A stretch of 5,171 bases of DNA from positions 1-5,171 of the forward strand of contig JADFSQ010000177.1 of assembly GCA_022560715.1 (NCBI GenBank), given 5' to 3'. Below are positions 1 to 5,160 of this stretch, one piece after another. The DNA is from Bacteroidota bacterium. Lineage in GTDB: Bacteria > Bacteroidota > Bacteroidia > Flavobacteriales > Flavobacteriaceae. Numbering within the stretch: the first letter of the stretch is position 1; the number at the start of each line of letters is the position of its first letter. The notes under the pieces were generated by a model, which did no database searches, was not told where the DNA came from, and saw only the letters and a program-made list of their open reading frames with translations. The translations under genes were made by a program, and so were the position numbers.

Positions 1-165
1 AGTATAACATCCATAATTTTGGCATTAAAAAAGAAACCATTATCATCGAGAGATATTTTGGTTCATACTAAAATAAAGGAAAGACATCTATCTACTTTAT
101 TAAAGATAATGTTAGAAAAAGATATTATTACAATTACAAGTGCAAATACTTATAAGATAAAATGA
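1..165 (+). CDS. C-terminal end of a probable RecQ-family ATP-dependent DNA helicase (5' partial)
   Basis: Frame 1 is open from the window edge to a TGA at 163-165, giving 54 residues that begin SITSIILALKKKPLSSRDI and end ITSANTYKIK. The pattern is helix, turn, helix, then a short beta pair (LLKIMLEKDIITITSANTYKI), as in a winged-helix fold. RecQ proteins of Bacteroidetes end in such a domain, often with a closing N-T-Y-K motif, and recQ commonly precedes fmt in Flavobacteriia; both points are from memory. RecQ is a 3'-5' DNA helicase in recombination and repair; its ATPase core would lie left of the window. The fragment alone shows no catalytic motif, so another winged-helix protein is possible. 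fmt starts 85 bp downstream on the same strand, so the two may be cotranscribed. Confidence 0.65.
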   Translation, partial: SITSIILALKKKPLSSRDILVHTKIKERHLSTLLKIMLEKDIITITSANTYKIK

Positions 166-250
166 AACGAGCATGTAAAATGTTTGTCTCCCAAGGGAAT
201 GACTAATAGCGAACAGCATGTGACCGTTAAAAAACAATAAATATAGACAC
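166..250 (+). other. recQ-like/fmt intergenic segment with a GC-richer island
   Basis: This short gap holds a stretch (about 186-226) visibly richer in G and C than its AT-rich surroundings. It contains the heptamer AGCATGT twice (170-176 and 215-221) and a small imperfect inverted repeat, GTCTCCC/GGGAATGAC (186-203). The frame of the upstream gene stays open for 24 codons past its TGA, to a TAA at 238-240. No promoter matching the Bacteroidetes consensus is clear; AATGTTTG at 179-186 is one base off the -7 element but has no partner -33 element. Its function is unknown. A conserved leader or small RNA is possible. Confidence 0.35.
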
Positions 251-1201
251 ATGAAAAGGAATTTAAAAATTGTTTTTATGGGTACGCCCGATTTTGCTGT
301 AGCATCATTAAAGGCATTAATTGATGCTGATTATAACATTGTTGGTATTATTACTGCTCCAGATAAACCAGCAGGCAGAGGTAGAAAGCTAAACGAATCT
401 GCCGTAAAACAATATGCAAAATCTAAAGGTTTAAATATATTACAACCAAGCAATCTAAAAAGTGAAATCTTTATAAAAGAGTTAGAATCTCTTAAAGCAA
501 ATCTACACATTGTTGTTGCTTTTAGGATGCTGCCAAAAGTAGTTTGGCAAATGCCAGAGTATGGTACTTTTAATCTTCATGCTTCATTATTACCCAACTA
601 TCGAGGTGCAGCTCCAATAAATTGGGTAATAATAAATGGGGAAACCAAAACTGGTGTGTCCACTTTTTTTATAGATGAAAAAATTGATACTGGAGCAATG
701 ATTTTTCAACAAGAAGTAGAAATTCTTCCAAATGAAACCGCAGGAAAATTGCACGATAAACTTATGTTAATTGGTAGTGTTTTAGTATTAAAAACCGTCA
801 AAAATATTGAGAAAGGTGAAGTAAAAACTACACAGCAACCTGAAAATTCAACAATTGAATCAGCACAAAAACTAACTAAAGAAAATTGTTTTATAGATTG
901 GAACGATAAGCCAAGTAATATCTATAATTTGGTAAGAGGATTAAACCCTTATCCAGCTGCTTGGTGTTTACTAAAAAACAAAAATGAAGAACTCAATGTC
1001 AAGATTTATGATGTTCAGATAAGTCTTCAAAAACATAATCTCGAAATCGGAAAAATTTTAAGCACAAAAATTGAAGTTAAGGTAGTTGTTCGTAAAGGTT
1101 TTATAAAACTAATAGAAATAAAAATGCCTGGGAAGAGGAGAATGGATATAAAATCGCTCTTAAATGGTTATCATTTTGATGAAGATGCAAAAATGCTGTA
1201 A
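251..1201 (+). CDS. fmt: Methionyl-tRNA formyltransferase
   Basis: This cytoplasmic enzyme transfers the formyl group of 10-formyltetrahydrofolate to the methionine on initiator tRNA, making fMet-tRNA for translation initiation. The 316-aa protein matches the family's usual length (about 315). The N-terminal Rossmann-like formyltransferase domain begins VFMGTPDFAV (8-17). The loop ITAPDKPAGRGRK (34-46) corresponds to the tRNA-contacting insertion of the E. coli enzyme. The folate and catalytic block has FNLHASLLPNYRGAAPINW (107-125) and IDEKIDTGAM (141-150), giving the expected catalytic trio N108, H110 and D146. From about residue 205 follows the OB-like C-terminal tRNA-binding domain, with WNDKPSNIYNLVRGLNPYPAAW (217-238; typical of Fmt). 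The ATG at 251 places the first strand immediately before MGTPDF as in homologues. No Shine-Dalgarno sequence is seen, as usual in Bacteroidetes. The gene looks intact. Confidence 0.97.
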   Translation: MKRNLKIVFMGTPDFAVASLKALIDADYNIVGIITAPDKPAGRGRKLNESAVKQYAKSKGLNILQPSNLKSEIFIKELESLKANLHIVVAFRMLPKVVWQMPEYGTFNLHASLLPNYRGAAPINWVIINGETKTGVSTFFIDEKIDTGAMIFQQEVEILPNETAGKLHDKLMLIGSVLVLKTVKNIEKGEVKTTQQPENSTIESAQKLTKENCFIDWNDKPSNIYNLVRGLNPYPAAWCLLKNKNEELNVKIYDVQISLQKHNLEIGKILSTKIEVKVVVRKGFIKLIEIKMPGKRRMDIKSLLNGYHFDEDAKML

Positions 1202-1204
1202 ACC

Positions 1205-1232
1205 CTTGTTATCATTGACACAACAAGAATTT
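1205..1232 (+). terminator. Possible weak terminator after fmt
   Basis: CTTGTT (1205-1210) and AACAAG (1222-1227) can pair across an 11-nt loop, followed by AATTTTAT. The stem is short and AT-rich and the T-run poor, so this may only slow transcription or be chance. It begins 4 bp after the fmt stop codon, which is the right place for an end signal. Confidence 0.25.
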
Positions 1233-1249
1233 TATAAAAACACTTTCCT

Positions 1250-1280
1250 TTATTAACAATAAGTTCAAGTTATTAACAAA
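1250..1280. repeat. Direct repeat TTATTAACAA x2, 20 bp apart
   Basis: TTATTAACAA occurs at 1250-1259 and again at 1270-1279, so the starts are 20 bp apart, about two helical turns, placing both copies on the same face of the DNA. Each copy is followed by a similar AAGTT (ATAAGTT and AAAGTT). TTATTAACA differs at one position from the classical DnaA box TTATNCACA. The pair lies upstream of the HU promoter's -33 element, where an activator or architectural protein could bind. Its role is not known. Confidence 0.6.
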
Positions 1281-1304
1281 AGTTGCCATTTCACCTGCTA
1301 TTGC

Positions 1305-1334
1305 TTGTGTAAGTGGATATTCCGTATAATTTTG
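1305..1334 (+). promoter_or_regulatory. Bacteroidetes-type sigma-A promoter of the HU gene
   Basis: TTG at 1305-1307 serves as the -33 element, then 19 bp, then TAATTTTG at 1327-1334, a full match to the TAnnTTTG -7 consensus known for Bacteroides and Flavobacterium. A TATAAT also sits at 1325-1330. Transcription would start near 1340, leaving an A-rich leader of roughly 50 nt before the HU ATG at 1389. This suits a highly expressed, separately transcribed gene. Confidence 0.7.
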
Positions 1335-1388
1335 TATAGGATTTAACAAAGTCGTTAACCCAAATAATAACAATTAAAATTAAAATTT

Positions 1389-1661
1389 ATGAACAGAACA
1401 GATTTAGTGAACAGTATGGCAAAAAATGCTGGTATTACAAAAGCAGCAGCTAAAAAAGCATTAGACGGTTTATTTATTGATATCGAAGGAGCTTTACAAA
1501 AAGGCAATAGAGTTACAATAGTAGGATTTGGCACTTGGGTTGTTACCAGAAGAGCTGAACGAGAAGGAAGAAACCCTCAAACAGGTGCTCCTCTAACAAT
1601 TAAAGCCAAAAATGTAATTAGATTTAAAACTGGATCAGATTTAAGCGATGCAATAAACTAA
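1389..1661 (+). CDS. HU-family histone-like DNA-binding protein
   Basis: This small basic nucleoid protein binds and bends DNA as a dimer and helps compact the chromosome. At 90 aa it has the normal HU length. The N-terminal helices (MNRTDLVNSMAKNAGITKAA, about 1-20, then KKALDGLFIDIEGALQKG) form the dimer core. The flexible DNA-binding arm holds the HU/IHF signature VGFGTWVVTRRAEREGRNPQ (45-64). The protein ends with the usual helix GSDLSDAIN. Position 49 is Trp where E. coli HU has Phe (GFGTF); Trp here is common in Bacteroidetes. It has its own promoter upstream and a terminator 20 bp after the stop, so it is probably monocistronic. Whether it acts as the sole HU or as one of several paralogues cannot be told here. 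Confidence 0.95.
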   Translation: MNRTDLVNSMAKNAGITKAAAKKALDGLFIDIEGALQKGNRVTIVGFGTWVVTRRAEREGRNPQTGAPLTIKAKNVIRFKTGSDLSDAIN

Positions 1662-1681
1662 ATTATTTATAAATTATTTTT

Positions 1682-1708
1682 AAGGTTCGTTTTTAACGAG
1701 CCTTTTTT
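1682..1708 (+). terminator. Intrinsic terminator of the HU gene
   Basis: AAGGTTCGTT (1682-1691) pairs with AACGAGCCTT (1695-1704) across a TTT loop, with one G-U wobble. The T-run reaches 1708. It lies 20 bp after the HU stop codon. Confidence 0.88.
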
Positions 1709-1736
1709 GTTTTTACAAAAATTTTCATTAGATTTA
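1706..1736 (+). promoter_or_regulatory. Candidate promoter of the yqgE-like gene
   Basis: TTTG at 1706-1709, formed by the end of the HU terminator T-run, is followed after exactly 19 bp by TAGATTTA (1729-1736), which matches TAnnTTTG at all but the last base. The start site would be near 1742, giving a leader of only about 15 nt before the ATG at 1758. The spacing is right, but low-complexity AT sequence makes chance matches likely. Confidence 0.45.
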
Positions 1737-1757
1737 AATACTTAAAATCATTAATTT

Positions 1758-2318
1758 ATGAATAATCTAAACCCTGAAAAAGGTTATTTACTTATTTCCG
1801 AGCCTTCAATACTTGGCGATGAGTCTTTTAACAGGTCTGTAATTTTATTAGCAGATTATTCAGATGAAGGGTCAGTAGGGTTTATCTTAAATAAACCACT
1901 GGATTATACAATCAGGGATTTAATTCCTGAAATAGATGCCTCTTTTAGAATTTATAATGGAGGTCCTGTAGAACAAGACAACCTCTATTTTATTCATAAA
2001 ATACCAGAATTAATTCCTAACAGTATTGAAATATCTTACGGGATTTATTGGGGAGGAGATTTTAACAGTGTTAAAATCCTTATCGATCAAAAAAAAATAA
2101 AGAGCGGTGATATCCGTTTTTTTCTGGGGTATTCTGGTTGGGAAACTAATCAATTGGTTAGTGAACTCATTTCAAATTCGTGGGTTGTTACTAAAAACAT
2201 ATATAAATCATCTATTCTTGAAAAAAATGACCCTTCGTTCTGGAAGGAAAAAATGCTGGAATTTGGCGGAGATTATACTATTTGGTCTAATGCTCCTGAA
2301 GATCCTTCTAGTAATTAA
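1758..2318 (+). CDS. YqgE/AlgH family protein
   Basis: This is a conserved cytoplasmic protein of the YqgE/AlgH family (DUF179), with no established biochemical activity; AlgH was named for an effect on alginate production in Pseudomonas. The family motifs are all present: GYLLISEP (9-16), FNRSVILL (24-31), GSVGFILNKP (38-47), YNGGPV (66-71), FLGYSGWETNQLVSEL (122-137), then WKEKMLEFGGDYTIWSNAP (162-180). The length of 186 aa is normal. The ATG at 1758 puts the conserved G9 at the expected distance from the start. The gene follows the HU terminator, with a candidate promoter in the 96-bp gap. Its stop codon TAA (2316-2318) overlaps the stop of the convergent gene on the other strand. No signal peptide or membrane segment is seen. 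Confidence 0.93.
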   Translation: MNNLNPEKGYLLISEPSILGDESFNRSVILLADYSDEGSVGFILNKPLDYTIRDLIPEIDASFRIYNGGPVEQDNLYFIHKIPELIPNSIEISYGIYWGGDFNSVKILIDQKKIKSGDIRFFLGYSGWETNQLVSELISNSWVVTKNIYKSSILEKNDPSFWKEKMLEFGGDYTIWSNAPEDPSSN

Positions 2319-3160
2319 AACAATTTAACTTTCAAATTTAATTCGGTCAATATCTTTTTTGATACTTCTTTTGAAAACCTTTTCCTTCGATATTGTGTTA
2401 TTGGTTGTATTCCTGAAATAACATTTGTTAAAAACAACTCGTCTGCTTTTTGAAGTTCGAAAGGTGAGATTGATGATTCTTCAATAGTATATTCTGGCAA
2501 TAATTTTACTATTTCAATAATTTGTTTTCTCATAATTCCTTTAATACAACCATCTTGAAGTGGTGGTGTTTTAATACTTTTATCTTTAACCAAAAATATA
2601 TTAGCATTCAACGCTTCAACAATATGCTTGTTGGTATTTAAAATTAAGCAATTATTAAAGTTGTTTTCTTTAGCATAAATACTGCCTACAACATTAATGA
2701 TTCGATTATTTGTTTTTAAGGTGGAAATTAAACCTGGAGACGTATAATTGTCTTTATATAAATCCACAGTATAATTCTCATTGCTTATCTCGTAAAGTTC
2801 GGTATATAATTGCTCTGCAATCACAAAATATTCTATAGCATTAGTTTCAGGCGTAAACAAACCACCTTCACTCCTGTAAACAATAAATTTTACGCGAACA
2901 GACAATGAATTCAAATTGCTGATTTTAATAAGTTTAAGAATTTCATTTTCAAAATACTCCATAGTGAAATTCATTGGGATTTCCATCCTCAAAATGCGCA
3001 GTGATGCCATTAACCTGAAGTAATGGTCTTCTAAAAACAGCACCTTGTTTTGCAATACTTTTATAGTTTCAAAAACTGAATCGCCATAGGTAAAGCCTCG
3101 ATTATTTATCGATATCGATGCTTGTGATTTTTTTATAATATTTCCGTTACTATTAATCAT
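2315..3160 (-). CDS. Aminotransferase class IV (fold-type IV PLP enzyme; 4-amino-4-deoxychorismate lyase-like)
   Basis: This cytoplasmic PLP enzyme belongs to the class that holds branched-chain and D-amino-acid aminotransferases and aminodeoxychorismate lyase (PabC, which makes p-aminobenzoate for folate). Family marks at 281 aa: NNRGFTYGDSVFETIKV (19-35), the LEDHYFRL segment (43-50), the likely Schiff-base lysine K149 in LISTLKTNNRI (144-153), the cofactor-facing E183 in VEALNANIF (181-189), TPPLQDGCIKGIMR (198-211) and ADELFLTNVISGIQPI (239-254). The substrate cannot be fixed. The LKTNNR context and short length resemble PabC-type lyases more than BCAT, which would tie it to folate and so to the formyl donor used by Fmt, but that is inference. 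The start at 3160 gives the usual short strand before NNRGF. It is probably transcribed from the START-like gene upstream. Confidence 0.9.
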   Translation of the reverse strand: MINSNGNIIKKSQASISINNRGFTYGDSVFETIKVLQNKVLFLEDHYFRLMASLRILRMEIPMNFTMEYFENEILKLIKISNLNSLSVRVKFIVYRSEGGLFTPETNAIEYFVIAEQLYTELYEISNENYTVDLYKDNYTSPGLISTLKTNNRIINVVGSIYAKENNFNNCLILNTNKHIVEALNANIFLVKDKSIKTPPLQDGCIKGIMRKQIIEIVKLLPEYTIEESSISPFELQKADELFLTNVISGIQPITQYRRKRFSKEVSKKILTELNLKVKLF

Positions 3161-3195
3161 AAAAAATCCCGAATCCTTTAACTATCGGAACGGGA
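3161..3195 (-). terminator. Hairpin with T-run between the START-like gene and the PLP enzyme
   Basis: On the - strand TCCCG (complement of 3191-3195) pairs with CGGGA (complement of 3167-3171), with an inner TCC/GGA pairing (3187-3189 with 3174-3176) around a 10-nt loop. Six Ts follow (3161-3166) and run straight into the ATG at 3160. This is the layout of an intrinsic terminator or attenuator for the START-like gene. The stem is short, so readthrough into the PLP enzyme is likely. Confidence 0.55.
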
Positions 3196-3221
3196 CATAT
3201 TTCATTAAATTAAAATATAAT

Positions 3222-3608
3222 TTAAGCTGAACCTAAAACTTGCTTTAAACTCGAGATTTGGTTTTCCCAAAGCATTTTTGATTCTTCCACTTCATCTTCA
3301 TCAGCAAAATCTGTAACTATTAGAGACACATCTTTGGTAATTTCATCAACCTGAATTTTAATTTCAAAAAATACTGGAGCATCTTCATCTTCTAACCATT
3401 TAAATTTAATACGCTCTGCATTTTTTTTGCTTATCAATTTTGCATCTTCTTCACTATCATCCCAAATAAAAGTAAAAATCTCGCCACGAGAATTTACATC
3501 ATCAGCAAACCATTCAGACAGTCCTGAAGGCGTTGAAATATATTGAAACAATAACTGTGGTGAAGCTTGAATTGGGAATTCTATTTCAAATTTAATTTTA
3601 TCTGCCAT
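3222..3608 (-). CDS. START-like domain protein (SRPBCC/AHSA1-type fold)
   Basis: This is a small soluble protein of 128 aa, probably a single helix-grip (START/Bet v1-like) domain. It opens with a beta strand (IKFEIEFPIQAS), then the characteristic SPQLLFQYISTPSGLSEWFA (16-35), in which a helix leads to the G-L-S-E-W-F motif typical of AHSA1-like proteins. Strands follow (FTFIWDD, RIKFKWLED, VFFEIKIQVDEI, VSLIVTDFAD), and a long C-terminal helix (109-126, ESKMLWENQISSLKQVL) closes the ligand pocket. Such folds bind hydrophobic ligands or, in Aha1, Hsp90; the actual role here is unknown. The protein is strongly acidic. I recall it as a family largely confined to Bacteroidetes and found beside the class IV PLP enzyme. 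No clear promoter is seen in the 129 bp between it and the divergent tRNA. Confidence 0.85.
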   Translation of the reverse strand: MADKIKFEIEFPIQASPQLLFQYISTPSGLSEWFADDVNSRGEIFTFIWDDSEEDAKLISKKNAERIKFKWLEDEDAPVFFEIKIQVDEITKDVSLIVTDFADEDEVEESKMLWENQISSLKQVLGSA

Positions 3609-3688
3609 TTACTCTTAAAATTAGTTGGTCAATATATACAATAATTACGTAGTTTTAAAAATAAATTTAATAATAATTTATTCTTGTA

Positions 3689-3727
3689 ATATTTGCAGCC
3701 ATTTATTTTGTTTTTATATTTGCAGCC
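3689..3727 (+). repeat. Direct repeat ATATTTGCAGCC x2 in the tRNA promoter
   Basis: The 12-mer ATATTTGCAGCC occurs at 3689-3700 and 3716-3727, 27 bp apart. The second copy carries the -7 element; the first supplies the TTTG used as the -33 element and could itself be a weakened -7 box (AATATTTG, one mismatch). It looks like a small promoter duplication. Confidence 0.75.
3692..3722 (+). promoter_or_regulatory. Promoter of the tRNA-Met gene
   Basis: TTTG (3692-3695), 19 bp, TATATTTG (3715-3722): a perfect fit to the Bacteroidetes TTTG-N19-TAnnTTTG promoter. The start would be near 3729, about 9 nt before the tRNA. The -33 TTTG lies inside an extra copy of the -7 region (see the repeat at 3689-3727). 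Confidence 0.8.
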
Positions 3728-3737
3728 GCATAAAGTT

Positions 3738-3811
3738 GGCGAGGTAGCTCAGTTGGTTAGAGCGTTGGATTCATAACCCAGAGGTCACGAGTTCAAATCT
3801 CGTTCTCGCTA
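3738..3811 (+). tRNA. tRNA-Met (CAT anticodon), elongator type
   Basis: A full cloverleaf of 74 nt. The acceptor is GGCGAGG (3738-3744) with TCTCGCT (3804-3810), followed by the D arm GCTC/GAGC. The anticodon stem TTGGA/CCCAG has the loop TTCATAA (3770-3776; anticodon CAT 3772-3774). The T arm ACGAG/CTCGT has the loop TTCAAAT, and the discriminator is A3811. CCA is not encoded (ACT follows) and must be added enzymatically. The acceptor begins G-U, not with the C1xA72 mismatch of initiators, and the anticodon stem lacks the three G-C pairs of initiators, so this is not the Fmt substrate. A lysidine-modified tRNA-Ile2 also has CAT and cannot be fully excluded, but elongator Met fits better. Confidence 0.92.
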
Positions 3812-3817
3812 CTAAAT

Positions 3818-3851
3818 AAAAACGGTTTAGAAACATCTAAACCGTTTTTTT
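3818..3851. terminator. Bidirectional terminator between tRNA-Met and the secreted-protein gene
   Basis: AAAAACGGTTTAG (3818-3830) pairs perfectly with CTAAACCGTTTTT (3837-3849) around a 6-nt loop. On the + strand the T-run is seven bases (3845-3851), ending the tRNA transcript. On the - strand the complementary T5 (3818-3822) serves the gene whose stop is at 3898. Confidence 0.88.
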
Positions 3852-3897
3852 ATTGCTTGGATTTTTTTATTAATGACGTTATTTGAAGTATAGATTA

Positions 3898-4140
3898 TTA
3901 TTGTCTGACAAGAACCTTCTTATTAATTATACCTGTATTTGTTTCTACTTTTATAATATAGACTCCATTTGAAATATTTTTTACCGGAATTTTAATTTCA
4001 TTAGAAAAGTCAACATTCATACTATTCCATGAATTTTCTATTTGACCCAATAAATTAATAAGATATACCTGTTTAACATTTACAGTATTTGGTACCTGTA
4101 TGTATATTTCGTTAGTTTTATTTAAATAATTTATGGAAGT
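3898..4140 (-). repeat. T9SS sorting-domain coding repeat, copy 1 (paralogous to 4912-5160)
   Basis: This encodes the last 80 residues of the 277-aa secreted protein. By hand alignment about 53 of 80 residues match the tail of the gene entering from the right edge, including the identical runs NVKQVYLINLLGQI and IPVKNIS. The DNA is also visibly similar. The copies point the same way, with starts 1014 bp apart. Confidence 0.8.
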
Positions 4141-4731
4141 GTTTTCAACCTCAACGATTGGCGATGTTTCTATTTCATCATCATCAATTGGATTTTCAAT
4201 AACTTCAGGTGCTTGAAATGCTATGAAAAATCTGTTTAAATAATCGGCTGCATCTATATTCATTTTAAAGCTGTCATCATTAATTCTCGTATATGTATCT
4301 AAAAATAGATCATAAATATAAACATCAATTTCTGAATCAAAATTTTCCAATCCTGTTAAAATGATTTCAATATCACCTGAATCTCCCAAAAAAAGACCAA
4401 AAGGATATTGTTTTGTTTCATCAAAAGCACCAACACCTTGTATAATATATCTTTTTTCTTCTATCATCCAGTTTAAATCATTTCGGAAATTGTCTGGATT
4501 TAGAGCATCGTAACCATAATCAAAACCATCGGTCGCAGCATTATCTGGAGTAAAAGCTAAAAGTAAATGTCGTGTATATTTGTCGGGAGACACAAAATCT
4601 ATTCTAACACGCTGTATTTCGTTAGCGTTGTTATTCGATTCTGCATCTAAATTTGCGGCATAAGTACCACCAATATTACCTGTAAATAAAATTATGAATA
4701 ATGCAATACAAAAATGAGTAATTTTTTTCAT
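3898..4731 (-). CDS. Secreted protein with T9SS type A C-terminal sorting domain; central domain not recognised
   Basis: The 277-aa protein starts with a clear signal peptide: MKK, hydrophobic FCIALFIILF (7-16), and a likely cleavage after TYA at 25. A central region (about 38-173) is rich in aromatic and acidic residues, with segments such as HLLLAFTPDNAATDGFDYGY (55-74), GAFDETKQYPFGLFLGDSG (101-119) and LNRFFIAF (165-172); I believe similar stretches occur in other flavobacterial secreted proteins but know no function. An acidic linker (about 174-197) leads to the sorting domain (198-277), with VYLINLLGQI (222-231), IPVKNISNGVYIIKV (248-262) and the end KKVLVRQ. This tail directs export by the type IX system and usually cell-surface attachment or release. 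No catalytic motif is seen; an adhesin or surface role is a guess. It stands alone between two terminators. No consensus promoter is evident upstream. Confidence 0.88.
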   Translation of the reverse strand: MKKITHFCIALFIILFTGNIGGTYAANLDAESNNNANEIQRVRIDFVSPDKYTRHLLLAFTPDNAATDGFDYGYDALNPDNFRNDLNWMIEEKRYIIQGVGAFDETKQYPFGLFLGDSGDIEIILTGLENFDSEIDVYIYDLFLDTYTRINDDSFKMNIDAADYLNRFFIAFQAPEVIENPIDDDEIETSPIVEVENTSINYLNKTNEIYIQVPNTVNVKQVYLINLLGQIENSWNSMNVDFSNEIKIPVKNISNGVYIIKVETNTGIINKKVLVRQ

Positions 4732-4856
4732 TCGATTTTGGGGCTAAATGAAACTTAATTATTTTACTTGGTGCAATATAATAATTTATTTTAAATTATC
4801 CATGAAAAGTACAATAAATCCGATGAAATGCATCAAATTGAAATTAAGAATATGAT
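4732..4856. other. Leader region of the 277-aa secreted protein
   Basis: This is AT-rich intergenic DNA, between the start of the secreted protein and the terminator of the next gene. It should contain the promoter of the - strand gene. The - strand reading of 4773-4780 is TATATTGC, resembling a -7 element with one T lost, but no -33 TTG lies at the right distance. Nothing else is recognised. Confidence 0.4.
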
Positions 4857-4891
4857 AAAAAAAAAGCGTCTATTTGAAAATAGACGCTTTT
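4857..4891 (-). terminator. Intrinsic terminator of the right-edge secreted-protein gene
   Basis: AAAAGCGTCTATTT (4862-4875) and AAATAGACGCTTTT (4878-4891) form a long perfect stem (in practice a 4-nt loop). On the - strand it is followed by a run of nine Ts (complement of 4857-4865). It lies about 20 bp beyond the stop codon at 4912 and insulates the next secreted-protein gene. Confidence 0.9.
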
Positions 4892-4911
4892 AAAACACTT
4901 AAAATTTATAA

Positions 4912-5160
4912 TTATTGAGTAATAATCACCATTTTATTAATTGTCCTTCTATTAGTTTCTACTCTAATAATGTAGTTTCCTTCAGAAATATTTTTTACAG
5001 GAATTTTAAATTCATTATTAGATATATTTGGTGTATTGGTTATGTTCCAGGATTTTACAATTTGACCTAAAAGATTAATTAGATATACTTGTTTTACATT
5101 TATTGCCTTTGGAACATGAATATAAATTTCGCCAGAACTATTTAAATAATTAACAATGGT
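4912..5160 (-). repeat. T9SS sorting-domain coding repeat, copy 2 (paralogous to 3898-4140)
   Basis: This encodes the 82-residue tail that aligns with copy 1 with only two small insertions near the middle (NITNTPNISNNEF against NSMNVDFSNEI). Conservation is strongest in the central strands and weakest in the last ten residues. Confidence 0.8.

Noticed and set aside
173..207. Short ATG-started frames in the gap before fmt
   Set aside because: They are at most a few codons long (for example ATG at 180 reaching TAA after eight codons) with no supporting signal.
2107..2328. 73-codon + strand reading frame within the yqgE-like gene
   Set aside because: It lies wholly in another frame over the well-conserved C-terminal half of the YqgE protein and its sequence resembles no family; it is a shadow.
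3609..3660. Promoter for the START-like gene on the - strand
   Set aside because: The - strand has TATATATTG near 3630, but the T-tract is one base short and no -33 TTG is correctly spaced.
3738..3811. Functional link between the tRNA-Met and fmt in the same window
   Set aside because: Fmt acts on the initiator tRNA; this tRNA lacks the C1xA72 mismatch and the G-C-rich anticodon stem of initiators, so proximity is likely coincidental.
4773..4841. Possible - strand -7 elements TATATTGC (4773-4780) and TCAATTTG (4834-4841) for the 277-aa protein gene
   Set aside because: Neither fits TAnnTTTG fully and neither has a TTG at 17-23 bp upstream, so no promoter is claimed.
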